This document shows, in pieces, positions 21,491-34,910 of a DNA stretch of 64,000 nucleotides (the stretch's first letter is position 1; each line of letters starts with the position of its first letter). The position numbers and the translations under genes are program-made. The notes beneath the pieces were generated by a model. It searched no databases. It worked only from the letters and a program-made list of their open reading frames with translations, and had not been told where the DNA came from. The stretch comes from Vitis vinifera (Eukaryota; Streptophyta; Magnoliopsida; Vitales; Vitaceae). The stretch lies in the NCBI RefSeq assembly GCF_030704535.1, contig NC_081817.1, positions 27,467,001-27,531,000 on the forward strand. The letters run 5' to 3'.

Positions 21491-24124
21491 TATGCTAGAC
21501 AGAGGGGTGAACAAAGCCCTTTAATAAAGAGTTACTTGATTAAAATTGATGAAAAAAATCCAAATTTGCACTCTGTTCTTTCTTCTTCTCCATGAGAACT
21601 TCCAACTCCATGTTCCCACAGCTTCATAAATAAATCATATAGCACCATTGAGAAGAGTCAACAGCTTTGTACAAGAAAGCATTTAATATACATATAATTT
21701 TAAAACTTAAAAATAAATTTAAATATTCTTTTATTCATGATAATAAATATCAAAATAATATAGATAAAACAACTAATAATTTTGAAATTAAAAAAATATA
21801 TAGCTACTAAAATCTAACTTTAAATAATAGAATCTTATTTTATAAGAATAATTATAAGTTAAACATATTTAATAAAATTAGAAATGCTAAAATTTTAATA
21901 AATCTTCATGGCACCCTTATCATAATTTAATCTATTAATATTAATGATAAAAAGATGAAATTTGTTTAAATTTTTTTATTTTTATATTTTTAACTTCTAA
22001 TAATTTATAAATTATATATTTATGACATCACTAATTTGACTACGGTTCAACCATCTGTCCGACCATTAAATTGTGAATCAATAACTTTTCTAATTCAACG
22101 ATCGATCATATTCTAAAAACATTTTAATAAGTAGAACTATATTTTAGAAATGGTTTTATTAAAAATAATAATAATTATGAAATGAAATTTTAGAACAAAT
22201 AGGGATCTAAATTGCACTCAATTATTAGGTGTGACCTTTGTTCCTCACAGGGGTTTTTGGTTGTATCTCCTTAAACTATTGGATGGGGGTAGTGTAGAAT
22301 GATTTCTAAAACCAACATTTTTTTATTAGATCTTTTTAGTGAAGTGATGTGTTTTATAATTATGTCTAGATAAATACGTATGCTGCACAACTAGCTTGAC
22401 TCCTGGATTTGGCCATGTAATTGATGCATGCCCTGATTTGGTCAAGGGTTAACGCATTTGGAACATGGATGGGGCTTTAATCGGTCCTATTGGCAAGCAT
22501 AGTGGACACTAGATAAATTGCTCTATGACTTGGTTTCATTAAGATAGACCTTAATCTCGATATAGGAATTAGAGAGTTTCACTATTCAAGATGATAATTG
22601 GCATTAATAAAGAAATGAGCAGGTGTATACCACTTTATAATAAGGGTCTACTTTCTGGTCGAGTGCAAAAAAAGAATTGATTTTAGGCCATTGGAAGATG
22701 CATCAAACTCCAATTTTTTGGGATATAAGGATTTGCTTTGTGGGTAGAGAATGACTTACTGGTGAAAAACTGGTCTTGTAACTAGTTCTATACATATTTC
22801 TATCTTGTCTGAAATTTCTAATAGCCCAAAATTGTATAGTACATAAGCTTTCATTCTTATCTTAGTTTCTTCATAGGATTTTTTCCTATGGTTTTATCTT
22901 ATAATTATCTTAACCCTTACGTATTTATGCTTGTTCACCCCGAAGCAATGGTTGACACTATGATTAAGGAGTTTTAGAATGCACACATTTTGTTGTGCCA
23001 ATAGAAGCATTAATGTAAACATATAAAATAAGAACACATTAATAAAGCAATTCATATAATTGGATCCTCAAACATCTCACTTTTTTCTACTCTTTGCATT
23101 TCCATCCTGAAGCATAAGTCATTTTACTCCACTAGATGTCTCTCACTCTTCCTTACATCTCTATTCACCATGTATAATCCTCGTAAACCCATATTTTTTT
23201 CTCATAACTTTTTCCCCTCATAATTTAAAATATTCATTGATGTATTTCCACTAACTTTGAATCTAATTATAACCATAAATAAATTTAAGAAATATTTTAT
23301 ATAATATTCCTTTTAAACAAAAAGTATATTATAATCAGGAATTTGAGATACCTGTAAGAGAATATTACAAAGCATGCATTATGGGTCACATGGGATGATT
23401 TTTAAAAATTTATTTTTTTGATTCTTTGTATACGGACATTAATTATTTAATTAATACACAATAAAAAGTAGAATTATTCTATAATGATTCCATTCAATTC
23501 ACAACTGGCTTAGGTATGATCCAAGCTTGTGAACCTAAAAATCAACTATTGGGGGCATTATTTGTCACTTTGTTGGTACGAGGAAGCCAACCACCCCACT
23601 TTCCAACTATGATATATATGATGCTCCACATTTTTCTGGCTATTTGCCAAAGGCATAATAATATTCTAATTCTACTTTCTCTTAAAACTCATCATGGTAA
23701 TACACTTTCAAGGCATTCTTGATCAAGTTGCATATCATAGTTATTCTATTTATTTTCTTACAAATATGATAATAATTGTGAATCTTTAAGTTTTAAGCTA
23801 ACTTTCAAATATCATTTATCAATGATCAAATAAAATTAAAAATATTACTCTTTTTATTATAATAATTTATAACCTATTTTTTAGTCATCTCATTCTTAAA
23901 ATATAAGAACCCATTGTTTCTAACAGTTAACATGTCATTTATTATAGATGCATTATTTAAACATTAATTAACAATTATTTTTATAATTTTGTCATTAGAA
24001 TTTAACCACTCCTACTTCAATTAAAGTCATTGTTCACTCATCTTAAAGCACTTTTATTCGTTGTCCTTAATTCATCAAGTTAAATATCGTTATCATACTC
24101 TTTTATGGTAAAAGACGGTCCAAA

Positions 24125-24158
<34 letters not shown>

Positions 24159-24356
24159 TTAAAAAATTGTAATAAAATAAAAATAAGAATGGAGAATTCA
24201 TATTAAAAGTAGAAAACATTTTTATTAACATCACCCAAATAGCACAAGAAGTTCCTCTTACTTTTTCAAATATATATATATATATGACTTTGACTTTGAC
24301 TTGTGAAATAAAATTCTATTATAATTTCTATTCGGTCCTACATGATTTTGTCTAAA

Positions 24357-24780
24357 AGGGTGGTTAATAAAACTTAATATTTATTACTTAATGATTTAAT
24401 TTAAATTTATATTAAATTATATTTAAGTTGCTAACTTAAAATTTATTATTTAATTCTTACTTTAAGCATTAAAGTTATTTGATAAAATTAACTTACAACT
24501 TATTTTAAATCATCAAATTGATATATTTATCCTCATAAATCATAACTATGATAAATGAGGTCGAGTAACAATGGAAATTGTATAATAAAGGAAATCATAA
24601 AGGTAATTAAGGTAAATAAAGGTAAAAAAGTAAAATAAAAATATGAACTTATTACTTAAAATTATTTTTTGCTTTAAATTATACCATTAAATTATCTTAC
24701 CAAATATATTTAATTTACCTAATTATTTAAATTAAATTATTAAGTCATTTTAAGTTATTAAATTAATTTACCAAGCCCCG
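24357..24780. mobile_element. MITE, family with GGGG...TTTGGTAAA ends
   Basis: A 424-bp AT-rich element with no coding capacity. The right end reads inward CGGGGCTTGGTAAATTAATT; the left end is AGGGTGGTTAATAAAACTTA. The inverted copy at 45791-46216 aligns over most of its length through shared phrases such as tatttatcctcataaat and taattaaggtaaata. A short fragment of the same family lies at 21215-21308. Confidence 0.6.
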
Positions 24781-25544
24781 TTTAATATGAATCGAACGGA
24801 GCCCAAATTTGTAGTTTTATTATTTTTAATTTTATAATTTGGACTTAATACCCACACCCCAATGTGAAAACCCATAAAACACGTTAGGCGAAAAGGATTA
24901 GTCACGTGCTTTCACAAAAAAGAAAGGGTAGAAATGTAAAAGGCAATACCACATATTCAATGGAAGTGAGACTCAACTACCGGCGTTACCTGTCACCACC
25001 ACCTGCCGCGGCGAATATTTCACGCAATACGCGTTCTCCAAAGTTGACCGCAAAAAATTCTTGCACCAATGCCCTTCTACTTTTGCCTTTTTACAATATT
25101 CCTTACATTCTTCATTTGTTTTGCAATTTTGTTTTTTCTAATTATTTTCTAAATTTCAAAATATTTTATTTTAAATTTTGTTTCAAATTTGGTTTTAGAT
25201 TCTTCTTCTCAATCACTATATGCAAAAGAAATACGCATCGTAAATTACCAAAAAAAAAAAAAGAATTAGTTAATCGAGATTTTTTTTCGAACCCAAAAAA
25301 ACTCTTTAATTTTATGATTAAATTTTTATTATTAATAATAAATATTACATGAAAATTATTTCTAGAAACATTAATATAAGTCAAAGGATGAAAAATACAT
25401 CATCTTTTCTTCAATATTAAAAAAATACTAAAAATCTAAGGGGAAAGAAAAAGAGTAGTGGGGCCAAAACACAAAAAAGATGAAAAGGGGGAAAAGTATG
25501 CAAAATGTGAAAAGAATCCGGCAAAGCACAGCTGCAATCCTGTC

Positions 25545-25555
25545 TGTATATATCT
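25545..25555 (+). promoter_or_regulatory. Possible TATA box of small gene
   Basis: TATATAT at about 25547-25553, followed downstream by a long CT- then GA-rich leader and the ATG at 25877. A roughly 290-nt 5' UTR is implied. This is a prediction from position only. Confidence 0.35.
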
Positions 25556-25876
25556 ACACCACAAGTTGGCTTTGTGGCTATTCACAAACGTTTCACACAA
25601 TCTCTGTCTCGTCTCATGGGCTGTTCCACTTGGGACGTCTTCTAATATATTTTCCATTTTTTCGTCTTTCTTTTTCTTTTCCTTTCTTTTCTTTCTCCCC
25701 GGAAGGAAAGAAAGGGAAGAAAGGAGGCTGTTTGGAGAGAGGGAAAAAAAGAGGGTGTTAGCAGGGTTTTTTTTTTTTTTTTAGATCTTTTCTTTTCTTT
25801 CTACCAAAGAAAGGAAGGAAAGAAAGGGGGGTGTTTGGAGAGAGAGAAGAGCGTGTTTGGAGGGCGAGAAAGTGAG

Positions 25877-26113
25877 ATGGGAAAGTACACAGAGCTGCTG
25901 GATGCAGGGGTGAGAATAATGGCAAGGTTCCACTCACACTGCCCACAAACTGCCCGGATGTACTACCACCCTCCTTCCAACTCCGACCACGACCACGTCC
26001 ACCACCATCCTCACGGCCACCTGGCCTCCTCCGCCGGCCTCGGTGGATCCAGCTGCGGCTCCAAGGGGGTCAAGGATGCTCATGAAGATCAGATCATTCT
26101 CTATTCCATTTGA
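25877..26113 (+). CDS. Small conserved-looking plant protein (78 aa), function unknown
   Basis: A single-exon 78-residue protein. I believe I have seen close relatives in other eudicots as uncharacterised proteins, but I cannot name a function. The start at 25877 has a good context (gagATGGGA); the frame stays open for a few codons upstream without an earlier ATG. Its N-terminal part ([20 protein letters not shown]) looks like the conserved core. A His/Asp-rich run follows ([11 protein letters not shown], about residues 38-48), then a Gly/Ser linker and a hydrophobic tail ending IILYSI. There is no signal peptide or transmembrane segment. GC content is much higher than in its surroundings, which supports real coding. 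The 5' leader is a CT/GA-rich tract from 25640 to 25860. The His-rich run could bind metal; that is inference. Confidence 0.72.
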   Translation: MGKYTELLDAGVRIMARFHSHCPQTARMYYHPPSNSDHDHVHHHPHGHLASSAGLGGSSCGSKGVKDAHEDQIILYSI

Positions 26114-26646
26114 TAAAGAGAGAAAAAACAAAAAAAAAAAAGAGGGTTCATTTTGTATCCTCCTTTTCTTCTCTTGATGTTTTGTCCCTGTCATGGTTGT
26201 TCTGATTTGATTTAATTTCATGAATTGAGAGAGATCTTAAAGATTCCTTTTTCTTTTCGTTTCTTTTATTTTTCCAGGAAATTATATAATATATAATGAA
26301 ATGTAAAAAATTATATATGAAATATTTCATTATTATACCCGACTTTTCTTTTAGGAATTTAATTTAATATATATATATTTGGAATTAAAAATATAATTAT
26401 AAGAGTCATTTAATTAAGAAAATGTTGGAATCTAGTTTCAAAATTTCTAAAATGTTAATTATTATAAAAGAATATAATTAGGTAATATACAACATGAAAG
26501 TATAATTATAAAAAAACAAAATCTTAAGAAAATGTGTATATAAATTACTATTTTTTGTCATTTAATAGAGTTGTGCATCAAAAATAAATCAAAAGGTTTG
26601 AATTGTTTTTTTAATCAAATGTGTGGCAAATTTTTTTTGGCATAAT

Positions 26647-26903
26647 AATGTTTGGTTCATGGAAAATGTAACGGAAATAAAACAAGAGAAGAAAAATGAA
26701 AACAAAATAAATAAAAGATAAAAAAAAATAAAAAATAGATTTCAAGTTAATAAACTATTTTTATATGTTTTTTCAAATTATTTTATTTATTTTCTTTTAT
26801 TGTATAAAAATTAAATAATATTAAAATATATAAATTTTGTAATTAATTTTAATTATATTTAATTTTTCTTTTTTCATATTTTTCATATAAAATCAAATAT
26901 AGC
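26647..26903. mobile_element. MITE, tatgtttggtt family
   Basis: AT-rich copy of about 257 bp beginning AATGTTTGGTTC and ending TCAAATATAGCC, which reads inward as GGCTATATTTGA, a decayed inverted terminus. The body is shared with the copies at 5123, 16984, 29702 and 61291. Confidence 0.5.
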
Positions 26904-29154
26904 CGATAAATTCTATATGAATTTTCTTTTTAGTCCATTAGTAACATTTTTTTTTTTCAATAATAACATTCTTTTCAATGCTTGTAAAAATTGTTGAAAA
27001 TTTATGAAAAACTCTCATTGAAGTAAAATAATAGATATTTGATATCATTTTGTTTTAGTTATTTACTCTTTTTTTTTCCTTTGAAACATGTAAAAACTTA
27101 GAGTTTTTGCTATTGGACTTGATATATTTGAGTATATTTTATGTATAAGTCAAAACTTATTTTGAAATATTTTAATATAATATTATAAATAAAAAAATTT
27201 AAATGTGAATAATAATTTTTTATTCAATTTTTGTTCAAATGTAAAATAAATTCATATCTATTTAAACTTCACAATTAAAATTGACTCTTGCTCTTAATGC
27301 AAAAGCTTGATATCTATCGAAGTTTAGATCCAAACAGTCGAATATGTATAATAAAATATAGATCATTGAGAGTACCAACAAATGAAATCAACGTCCAAAA
27401 GTATAAATAAATGAAACTGATATCACAGATTTAAGTTTTTCCTAAACTCACGTGACATATTAACCTCTATATAAAATTAGGGTAGGATGTGATGTTGTGC
27501 TACACATAATCAAACTTAAAAATACAATGGTGTCTATCAATTTAAAGATTGTTTTAAGCGTAAAATTGATACGAAGGAATGGAACGTGGGTAACACGTGA
27601 CCCCACTTCAACCTTAATTTAAAAGTTTAATATTCAAATGTTGCTTTTAAAATTTAAATCTCCCTCTTCCAATAAAAGAAATTATATTAAAAGTATGATA
27701 TCTCAATTTTACTGAATACAATGGAGTTAACGGCGTCAATTATGCAGACTTTAATCCTCCTAGACTTTTGGCAAAGACTTTGCTGCATTCTAGAGGCATT
27801 TTTTATTAATTGAAAATTCAATAAAAAAGACTTGACTTTTCAGGCGGCCTTGAAGGTGCCTTTAATTTTTCTAGGTGACCGGTATTGAGAATTACAAGGA
27901 CTAGGAGCCCCAACTTGGGATTTTTTTTCTTTTTAATATTAAAAATAATGATTTATAAAATAAATAAAAATATATAATACTTTTAAATGAATTCATTTTT
28001 TTTTAACACATGTTTAAGATGAAATCTTCTAGATAGAATGTTTTTTTAAAACATCTTTGCACCCGAAAAATAAAAACCACCAACTTGAACACCGCATCAA
28101 ATCGAATCTAAAGTGCTAGGATTCCGATTGCCGTCTTGACAAGTTCCAATTTGCAGGCATGTTGGTGGTGGGTCAGAGAGAGTAGCAGGGCACGACACTC
28201 CCCAGGTCGAACCTGTCTTAGGGACAATTCCAACCGCCCCAGGATGTGTCTTGACTCTTTCACAATCTAACTAAATATGATTTGACAATTTCAAGTCTGG
28301 CCAACATTAAATTTATGACATTTTTAATGATTTTCAAAATAACTCTTCAGAAACGGATTTTGAAAATAATTATTAATCTTTAATTATTTTCAAAAATAAA
28401 ATTCTAATAAGAACTCTAAATAAAAGTTCTCCATGAAAATAGTAGGTATTTTGAAATAATATAAATTTTTTAAAAAATTCTCTTTTTTTAATTATTATTC
28501 AAAATTTATACAAAAAATAACTAAAACCATACTAAATTTGTTCTAATTTTTTTTTTTTTAAACAATTTCTCCAAAAACTATTTTTCTTTATAAATTTACC
28601 ATTGAACAAACGACCATTTTGAAGAACAATTTCCAAATAAAACTTACAAACAATTTTTGGCAATAGTTTCAAAACTGATGTTTTTTGAAACAAATTATTT
28701 AAAAACTTGGAATCTTCTTAACCCGTTTTTTGCATTTTCAAATATGTCTTAAAAATGACGTTTATATAATTCTGTATTTTCAATCATTCCTCGTACCATT
28801 TATATAATTATTTATTTAAAATAATTAAAAATATTTTTAGAAAATGCCATATTTTCATTACAAATTTTCAAGAAAAAAAAAATCTAATTGGACTTTCGAG
28901 TTTCAAAAACAATTTTCTGTTTACGAAACAGGCTAATAAGGAAACGGCGCAGGCAACGGGCATATTCTCATACAACTAGCACGCCACTGGCTTTCAATCA
29001 CATTCTGCCATATGGCAGCGCATGACTCTAAAGCATCATAGAATTAAAAACAAGATAATACATACAAGATAGGCAAAAGGGAATGAAGCAAGTTATAGAA
29101 AAATTCATTCATCGGATATGTGAAGAAATTGTAATGGGAGACGAAGCTGATAAC

Positions 29155-29250
29155 ATATGGTGAGAGCCAAATAAGGTCTATCAAAAAAAAAAAATATGGT
29201 GAGAGCCAAATAAGGTCTATCAAAAAAAATATGGTGAGAGCCAAATAAAC
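29155..29250. repeat. Three short direct repeats with A-tails
   Basis: The phrase tatggtgagagccaaataa occurs three times, and the first two are followed by ggtctatcaaaaaaaa. Units are about 35-39 bp. The array lies 100-200 bp beyond the SMT1 stop, so it may be in the 3' UTR. Confidence 0.85.
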
Positions 29251-29353
29251 TTGCAGGAAACCGAAAGAAGACAAGCAATCACACACCAAAAGTCAGCCTA
29301 GGCCGGTCAACTCCCAGTTCTAAGAGAGTTTTTGATTTGATACCTACAGCGGG

Positions 29354-32300
29354 TTATTGGGTCCAACTGCCACATAACTGACCATCTGAGTTTGGTTTTC
29401 GAGCCAAGAAGAAATACATGGGTGTGAAGATCTCTTTCCTGGAAGTAGTCACATAATTGGGTTAGTAGTTGATGGAAATTAGCACTGAAAAGAAAAGAAT
29501 GTGTAAATCAATACATATAAAATACGAACTTTAGAAGCCTCTCTTTTCAGATAATCGTTTATCAATTGGCTTGGAGTGTGTAAAGGAGAAGGTAGGTCTG
29601 TGGTTTAATCCTAATGATTAGGTCAATGTAGGATCATTTTGAATCGTCTGATTTTACTCGATTTCACTGGACAGTTGAATCCTTCCAATGATTACCAAAG
29701 GTTATGTTTGGTTTTCAAAAAAATGCAAAGAAAAGAAAATAGAAAAAAAAATTGGAAGGAAAAAATGAATGAAAAAATTATTTTCATATCGATTTGACTT
29801 ATTTTAACTCTTCTTTACATAATTTGAAAATGTATCAGTTTTTAACTACTTTAAACTATATTTGATTTTATTTCATATTTTTCATACTAAAATCAAACAT
29901 GAGAAAATATTTTTCCTGAACATTTTTTTCTTTACTTGGTACTTTCCTAGAACCAAACATAGCAAAAAAGTTCTACTAATGTGCGTCCAAAATCACCCAC
30001 TTGTGCCAATTATTGGTATTGGCCTAGTAGTGTCTTTGATGACTAAGCCCACCTAATGGACCTTATAGTTTTGCACTCTGCACATTTACCATGTTCCCAC
30101 TCCTAAAAACTATGGGGATGAGGACCGCTTTTCAAGTACGAAGATAGGATCAGAAACAAGATACTCTAACAAATAAGTTTGATATATTCCCATTCTTACA
30201 TAGGATGGGAAGAATGATATGAAAGAAAATTCTGTTTAGGGAAGAGAAGTCATACTTTCCACCATCAACTAGCCCTTCTGCAGCTTTCTCTAGAAAAGCT
30301 TGAACTCTTTGACTTCCCTTTGGAGCAAGTCCCACAAATTCTAGAGCCTTGACCTAAAATGGTAGAAGAAAACCAAGCACTAATTATGCTTTCAATATAT
30401 TAAGAACAAAAAGAATACTCAGGAAATACCAGAGTTCCAAAGCATAAAGAGCAACTCCCAAGGGGATAATTTTGTCATTTTTGAAGAGTTAAAGAAAACG
30501 TAACAAGAGCATGAGGCAGCATATGAAAACCTTACCATGTTTTTAGTAATGAAACGTCCAACAGCTGTTAGACGGAAGCTACTTAATGAGAAGTGACTTT
30601 TATCTAAAGGCAAGTACCAAGGAAGAGGTGAGCCCACAGCTAGGTCTTTCTCCCAAATAACCTTGATAGAGAACAAAAACAGAGATAAGACCCTCCTGCT
30701 GATCATTTTCTCACAAACTCATAGGAGGTTCAGTACAAGAAACATAGGTTTTCACTCACCTCAAAACCTGCTTGTTTTAGGGCTTCAAGGCATTGTCTAG
30801 TCAATCTGATGTCTGGAAGGCCATCACCAATTTCTATTTCTGCCTGTAACCATGGAATTTATTATGTTATCAATCATTTAAGAGCAAGTAATAGGTCAAA
30901 CAGGTACACAAATATCAGGATTATATGCTTCAAGCATTTATAACCTTGATTTTTTGGTGTTCTTGGTTATTGGGATCAAAGGCATCAGTCATGCACCATT
31001 CATATGCAGCAAAACACTGGCCAGGCTTCAATACTCTGTAGATCTCTTTATAGCATCCAAGCTATTTCAACCAGAAATAAAACCACCGTAAACAAACAGC
31101 TAAAATAATATTCAAAACAGATGTTGACATTGCAGCCTCAAACAAGAGAGATTTATACGAAAGTCTGGAATTGATTATGGATAATTGTAAAATAATGTAC
31201 CGCATCAGGAGCATGACAGGTTGCTTCAATCGCATATACCGCATCAAAAGTATTATCAGAAAATGGCATTTTCATGAAGTCAGCCTGCAGTGATATGACA
31301 AAATTAATCATAAAGAGGTCCATCAATGTAACCTTGTTATCATATCAATCAAATCTATTTAAGTGCTTTTATTAATAAAAAAATAACATCAAGAGAAATA
31401 ACCCCAAAAAAAAATTTGAGAAAGCATTTGGAAAGGAGTTGCAACAAGAACATGAACTTTATCTAGAATGATAACAACCTTCACAAAGTCACAGGTTTTG
31501 TCCACTCCAGCAATGCAGTTCAGTTCCTATGGAGAAACAGTAGCTCATAAGTATTTTGTTTTAATGAATAAATTAAAACAAAATTAAAAAGTGCCAGAAA
31601 AGGGTGCAGCCCATGTACAAGCAAGGCATGCAGAATGTTACTGGCCATTGGAAATGAAACAAACCAAATGGCCATCATCCTAATCTTGGTGACTTGTTCT
31701 AATGCTGAAGTCAGAAATAGAAACAAAATAAGTAGTTCAAACCATTGCTATAGAATACCTAAAACTATAATAAAACATAAAAACTCATTCTTATGGGAGC
31801 TATTGCAGTGGATTTAAGCTTTTACTCATTTACATACCCTTCCTCTTGTTATTTGATATTCATTGTTATTCAACCCCGTAACCGATGTTGAGCTGCAAAT
31901 CACCAAGATAAATAAATCATGGTATAAATCAGCATACAGAATTACTATACAGGACTATGCTTTTGTTATGCCATGATCAATGATATTAGAAACAAAAAAA
32001 AAAAAAAAAAAGAGAGAGAAAGAGCACCAACAACCAAACCCAAGCAGAAAAAGAAGTTCAAGTAATAAAACCATTACCTAAATCGAGCAATTTCTCTTAG
32101 TGGTCCACCAATTCCACATCCTACATCCAACACCTATAGTAATGGAAGAAAAATCAAATTACCAATGTTTTTCCCATGTTGTAATGCAAAAATAAACAAA
32201 GAAGACAAACCTTCTGTCCAGGCTTCACACCTAGTTGCAAAGCAAGGAAGTGCTCATGTCGCCTGATGCTCTCTCGGAGAGACTCCCCTTTCCATCTGCA

Positions 32301-34612
32301 TGCATAACATCATATTTTTTATTAGTTTTTAGAAGCAGCAGAGGTACCTAACATGAAACATAATACTATTGAAATTGCAGAAATTTAAAAGAAAGCAGGG
32401 AAGATAATATTTTAAGATGAATAAAAACCTGGGTGCAAAATGGAAAGACTCTCCCCATCCAAATTCATAGAAGCTGGTAACAAGATCATAATATTTATTA
32501 ACCTGAAATCCACATGAGGCAAATCTTATAGATTAGATGGTCTTGTTTAGACGGTCAGTTAATTTCACATAAAAACAGTACATCAAAAGCCTACATTGGG
32601 CATCTAGTGTGATACAGCTTCAGAAAAATTGTTTCTTTCAGAAGAGCCTTGTAGAGAAGAGGCTTCATCAAAATGGATATTTGGCAACTTGTTATCCTGG
32701 AGCTATTCTTTTTTCTTCTTTTTTTATTTTTATTTTTGGCAATATCTCAAAGAAATAAATATAAGATCTCAACACATTGTGATTTTTAAAATAATGTAGC
32801 AGATGCAATCATTAAAGGGGAAAAGAAAAATTGAAATCAAATAATCCAGAATGACACTAAAGTTGTATATTTTAAAAAGGAATTGAGGGGGGGAAAAGCT
32901 ATAGCTAACTTTTAAATGAAGGACAAGTAGGAACATAAGGGCTTCTGTTACCATGTCACTGTAATTAGCTTTCCTCTCTTCTTCTTCACCACCATAACAG
33001 ACATGATACTTCTCATACCTGAAGCATTAACCTGAAACTCTTACTAAAATGTTCAAATACATCTAACAAATCTCAAGCACCAGATACTCAGGCTATCATG
33101 TATGCCATGCCAGGAATCAGTAAAAAACATATACAGATATTTTTCAAAAAGCTTAAACTCACATAACAACCATGTCTACAGTATAAGAATATTAATAATT
33201 TGTGCATAACACCAATAATTCTATAAAGTGAAGGAAAGAAACTCCAAAATCTTCCATATGCCATTTTACAAAGAATGCAGGCCATGGACACTGAAATAAA
33301 TTTATTATGTGCAATTCTTTTTGTTTTTTTTTTTGGTAGGTAAATTTATTATGTGCAATTCTTTGATAATATAGAATGAAAATGCTTTGAAGATAAAGCA
33401 TAAGGGCAATGAAATTGTAATGACAACATCCCTTTTTCAACAGCAACCAAAGGCTGTGTTAGTCTTTTTACAAAGCTCATGATAACATCTTGTGCAGAAA
33501 ACTAGAGGATTCATAGACACAGAAAGATGATAAGAAAATTCTAGAATCCCCAAGATGAATAAACTGGCTTACTCTATTTTTCTTGGACCACGTCTCTCTG
33601 GGAAATAAGCTGTGATTCCAGATCATTCAAATCCTATAATGCAGGTCCCTTTCAGACCTTAATGTGCAAATCCCTAAGTAATTCCCCATAGTATACGAGA
33701 ATTGTGATCTACACCAAAATTCATGCTCGTATTTTCTTTTCTTTGTTTTTCTTCCCCCTTATTTTTTATTTATTTATTTATTTGTTTGTTTGTTTTGTTG
33801 TTTTTTAGATAATATCCAAGAGCATTGGTGCACTATCTTTCACCAGTCACATCATTTTCAAAAAAAAAAAAAAAAAAACAAAGCTTAAAATTGCTTTCTT
33901 GTCAAGCAACAGTGGCCAACAGGACAAAATAAAGTTAATTACAACAACAATTCAAACCCCTAGCCTTCTAAATATCTTCCTTTCATTTTCCCTGATTTTC
34001 AGCTACCAAAGCCAAGAATATACCAGGCGGAGAACACAATTCAATCGTGAAACATTTCAGTACATCGAAGCCTTAGCACAAACATAAGATCAGTAGACAG
34101 ATCGTGACCTTTTACCAGAACTTAAACGAAATGTACTTCACTCAGTACACAACCCAAACTAAGGACCCACAGCTGCCCACATCAGCCGTATTGCAATCTC
34201 GACAATCTAACTATCACCAAAATTCCGATCAACGTACGCAATAGATCCATACAATAAGGCAAAGTTCTCAAAGAATCCCAACGGATTACACTTTCGTTTC
34301 ACTAGATTTGACTGTTGACAGGGTCAATATCAAAATTGGCATTGATTGAAAGTGCGTAAGGGATCTAAACTCATTATAAAGAGTAATTAATGCAAAACTA
34401 ATCTCATTTTCAGTGATACGAAGAAAAAGAAGAAGAAAATTCCAGAACAGAGATTCAGGCATCAATCCAAAGTAAACAACAAAGCAAAGAGAGAAAAAAC
34501 ATAGAATTTTCTCTTCTTTTTTTTCGTACTTTTCAACAGCGGAAAGCACTTCATCTTTCTGAATCTTCCCGCCGACACCAGATGCGAGATCCAAAGCTCC
34601 AGCCTTCGACAT
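29354..34612 (-). CDS. SMT1: Cycloartenol C24-methyltransferase (SMT1), 13 exons
   Basis: This enzyme of ER sterol biosynthesis transfers a methyl group from S-adenosylmethionine to C-24 of cycloartenol, the first committed step to 24-alkyl phytosterols. Exons in order: 34530-34612, 32952-33018, 32429-32502, 32211-32295, 32078-32133, 31838-31892, 31479-31526, 31201-31284, 30945-31061, 30760-30843, 30536-30661, 30256-30353, 29354-29438. All junctions are GT-AG and in phase, giving 353 residues. Motifs: [14 protein letters not shown] (62-75) of the sterol region, SAM motif [11 protein letters not shown] (104-113), [10 protein letters not shown] (173-182), and the C-terminal block [12 protein letters not shown]. 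The start [12 protein letters not shown] and this block fit SMT1 rather than SMT2/3, which carry an N-terminal membrane anchor. The tail after ARKP ([12 protein letters not shown]) looks longer than I expect. A 5' UTR intron is possible, since ctgactgtag precedes the ATG. Confidence 0.95.
29702..29962. mobile_element. MITE in SMT1 last intron
   Basis: About 260 bp with matching inverted ends (TTATGTTTGGTTTTC on the left, GAACCAAACATAG on the right), the most complete copy here of the tatgtttggtt family. It lies wholly within intron 12 of SMT1 (29439-30255), away from both splice sites. Confidence 0.65.
33297..33364 (-). mobile_element. Extremely 5'-truncated SINE/retroposon in SMT1 intron 1
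   Basis: A perfect 24-bp direct repeat (33297-33320 and 33341-33364) flanks only 20 bp. On the minus strand that insert reads CCTACC followed by an A-rich tail. This is the structure left by target-primed reverse transcription that stopped almost at once: target duplications plus tail. The same tail sequence (ACCTATC then poly-A) ends the SINE at 38237-38305. Confidence 0.7.
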
Positions 34613-34910
34613 CTCCGCAAATCTACAGTCACCAGAAAACAAACTCCATTTCAATCAAAATCATCCGATTCTTAACAACAAAACTTCCAAAAAAAACACA
34701 CACAGAGAGTTTTAAATCGGGATAAACAAAACCGGAAACGAAAATGCGGATTGGTGTAGTACGTGGAAAGAGAGGATCTGGAAGGAAACCCTAGAGACAG
34801 AGAGAGGGAGTTGGAAAGTGAGGGAGTGAAGCGAGAGAGAAATGGAGGAAGGACAGCGCAGAGATGAGTGGGTTTTAGCGAGACGACAAAAGGGTGGCAC
34901 GGTTCGTGCG

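Larger units (their letters stand above)
21017..25540. other. AT-rich intergenic region with small repeats
   Basis: About 4.5 kb with no credible gene. It contains a TA microsatellite (21446-21487), a MITE fragment (21215-21308), a TA tract around 24137-24160 and a fuller MITE (24357-24780). The short open frames at 21311-21595, 23516-23722 and 24906-25352 have no domain-like content. Confidence 0.5.
26114..29353. other. AT-rich intergenic region
   Basis: About 3.2 kb between the small gene and the SMT1 stop codon. It holds a tatgtttggtt-family MITE (26647-26903), a reiterated AAAACAATTTTC-type stretch (about 28300-28920) of the kind also seen near 41800 and 61650, and a short tandem repeat (29155-29250). 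No coding sequence is supported. Confidence 0.5.
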
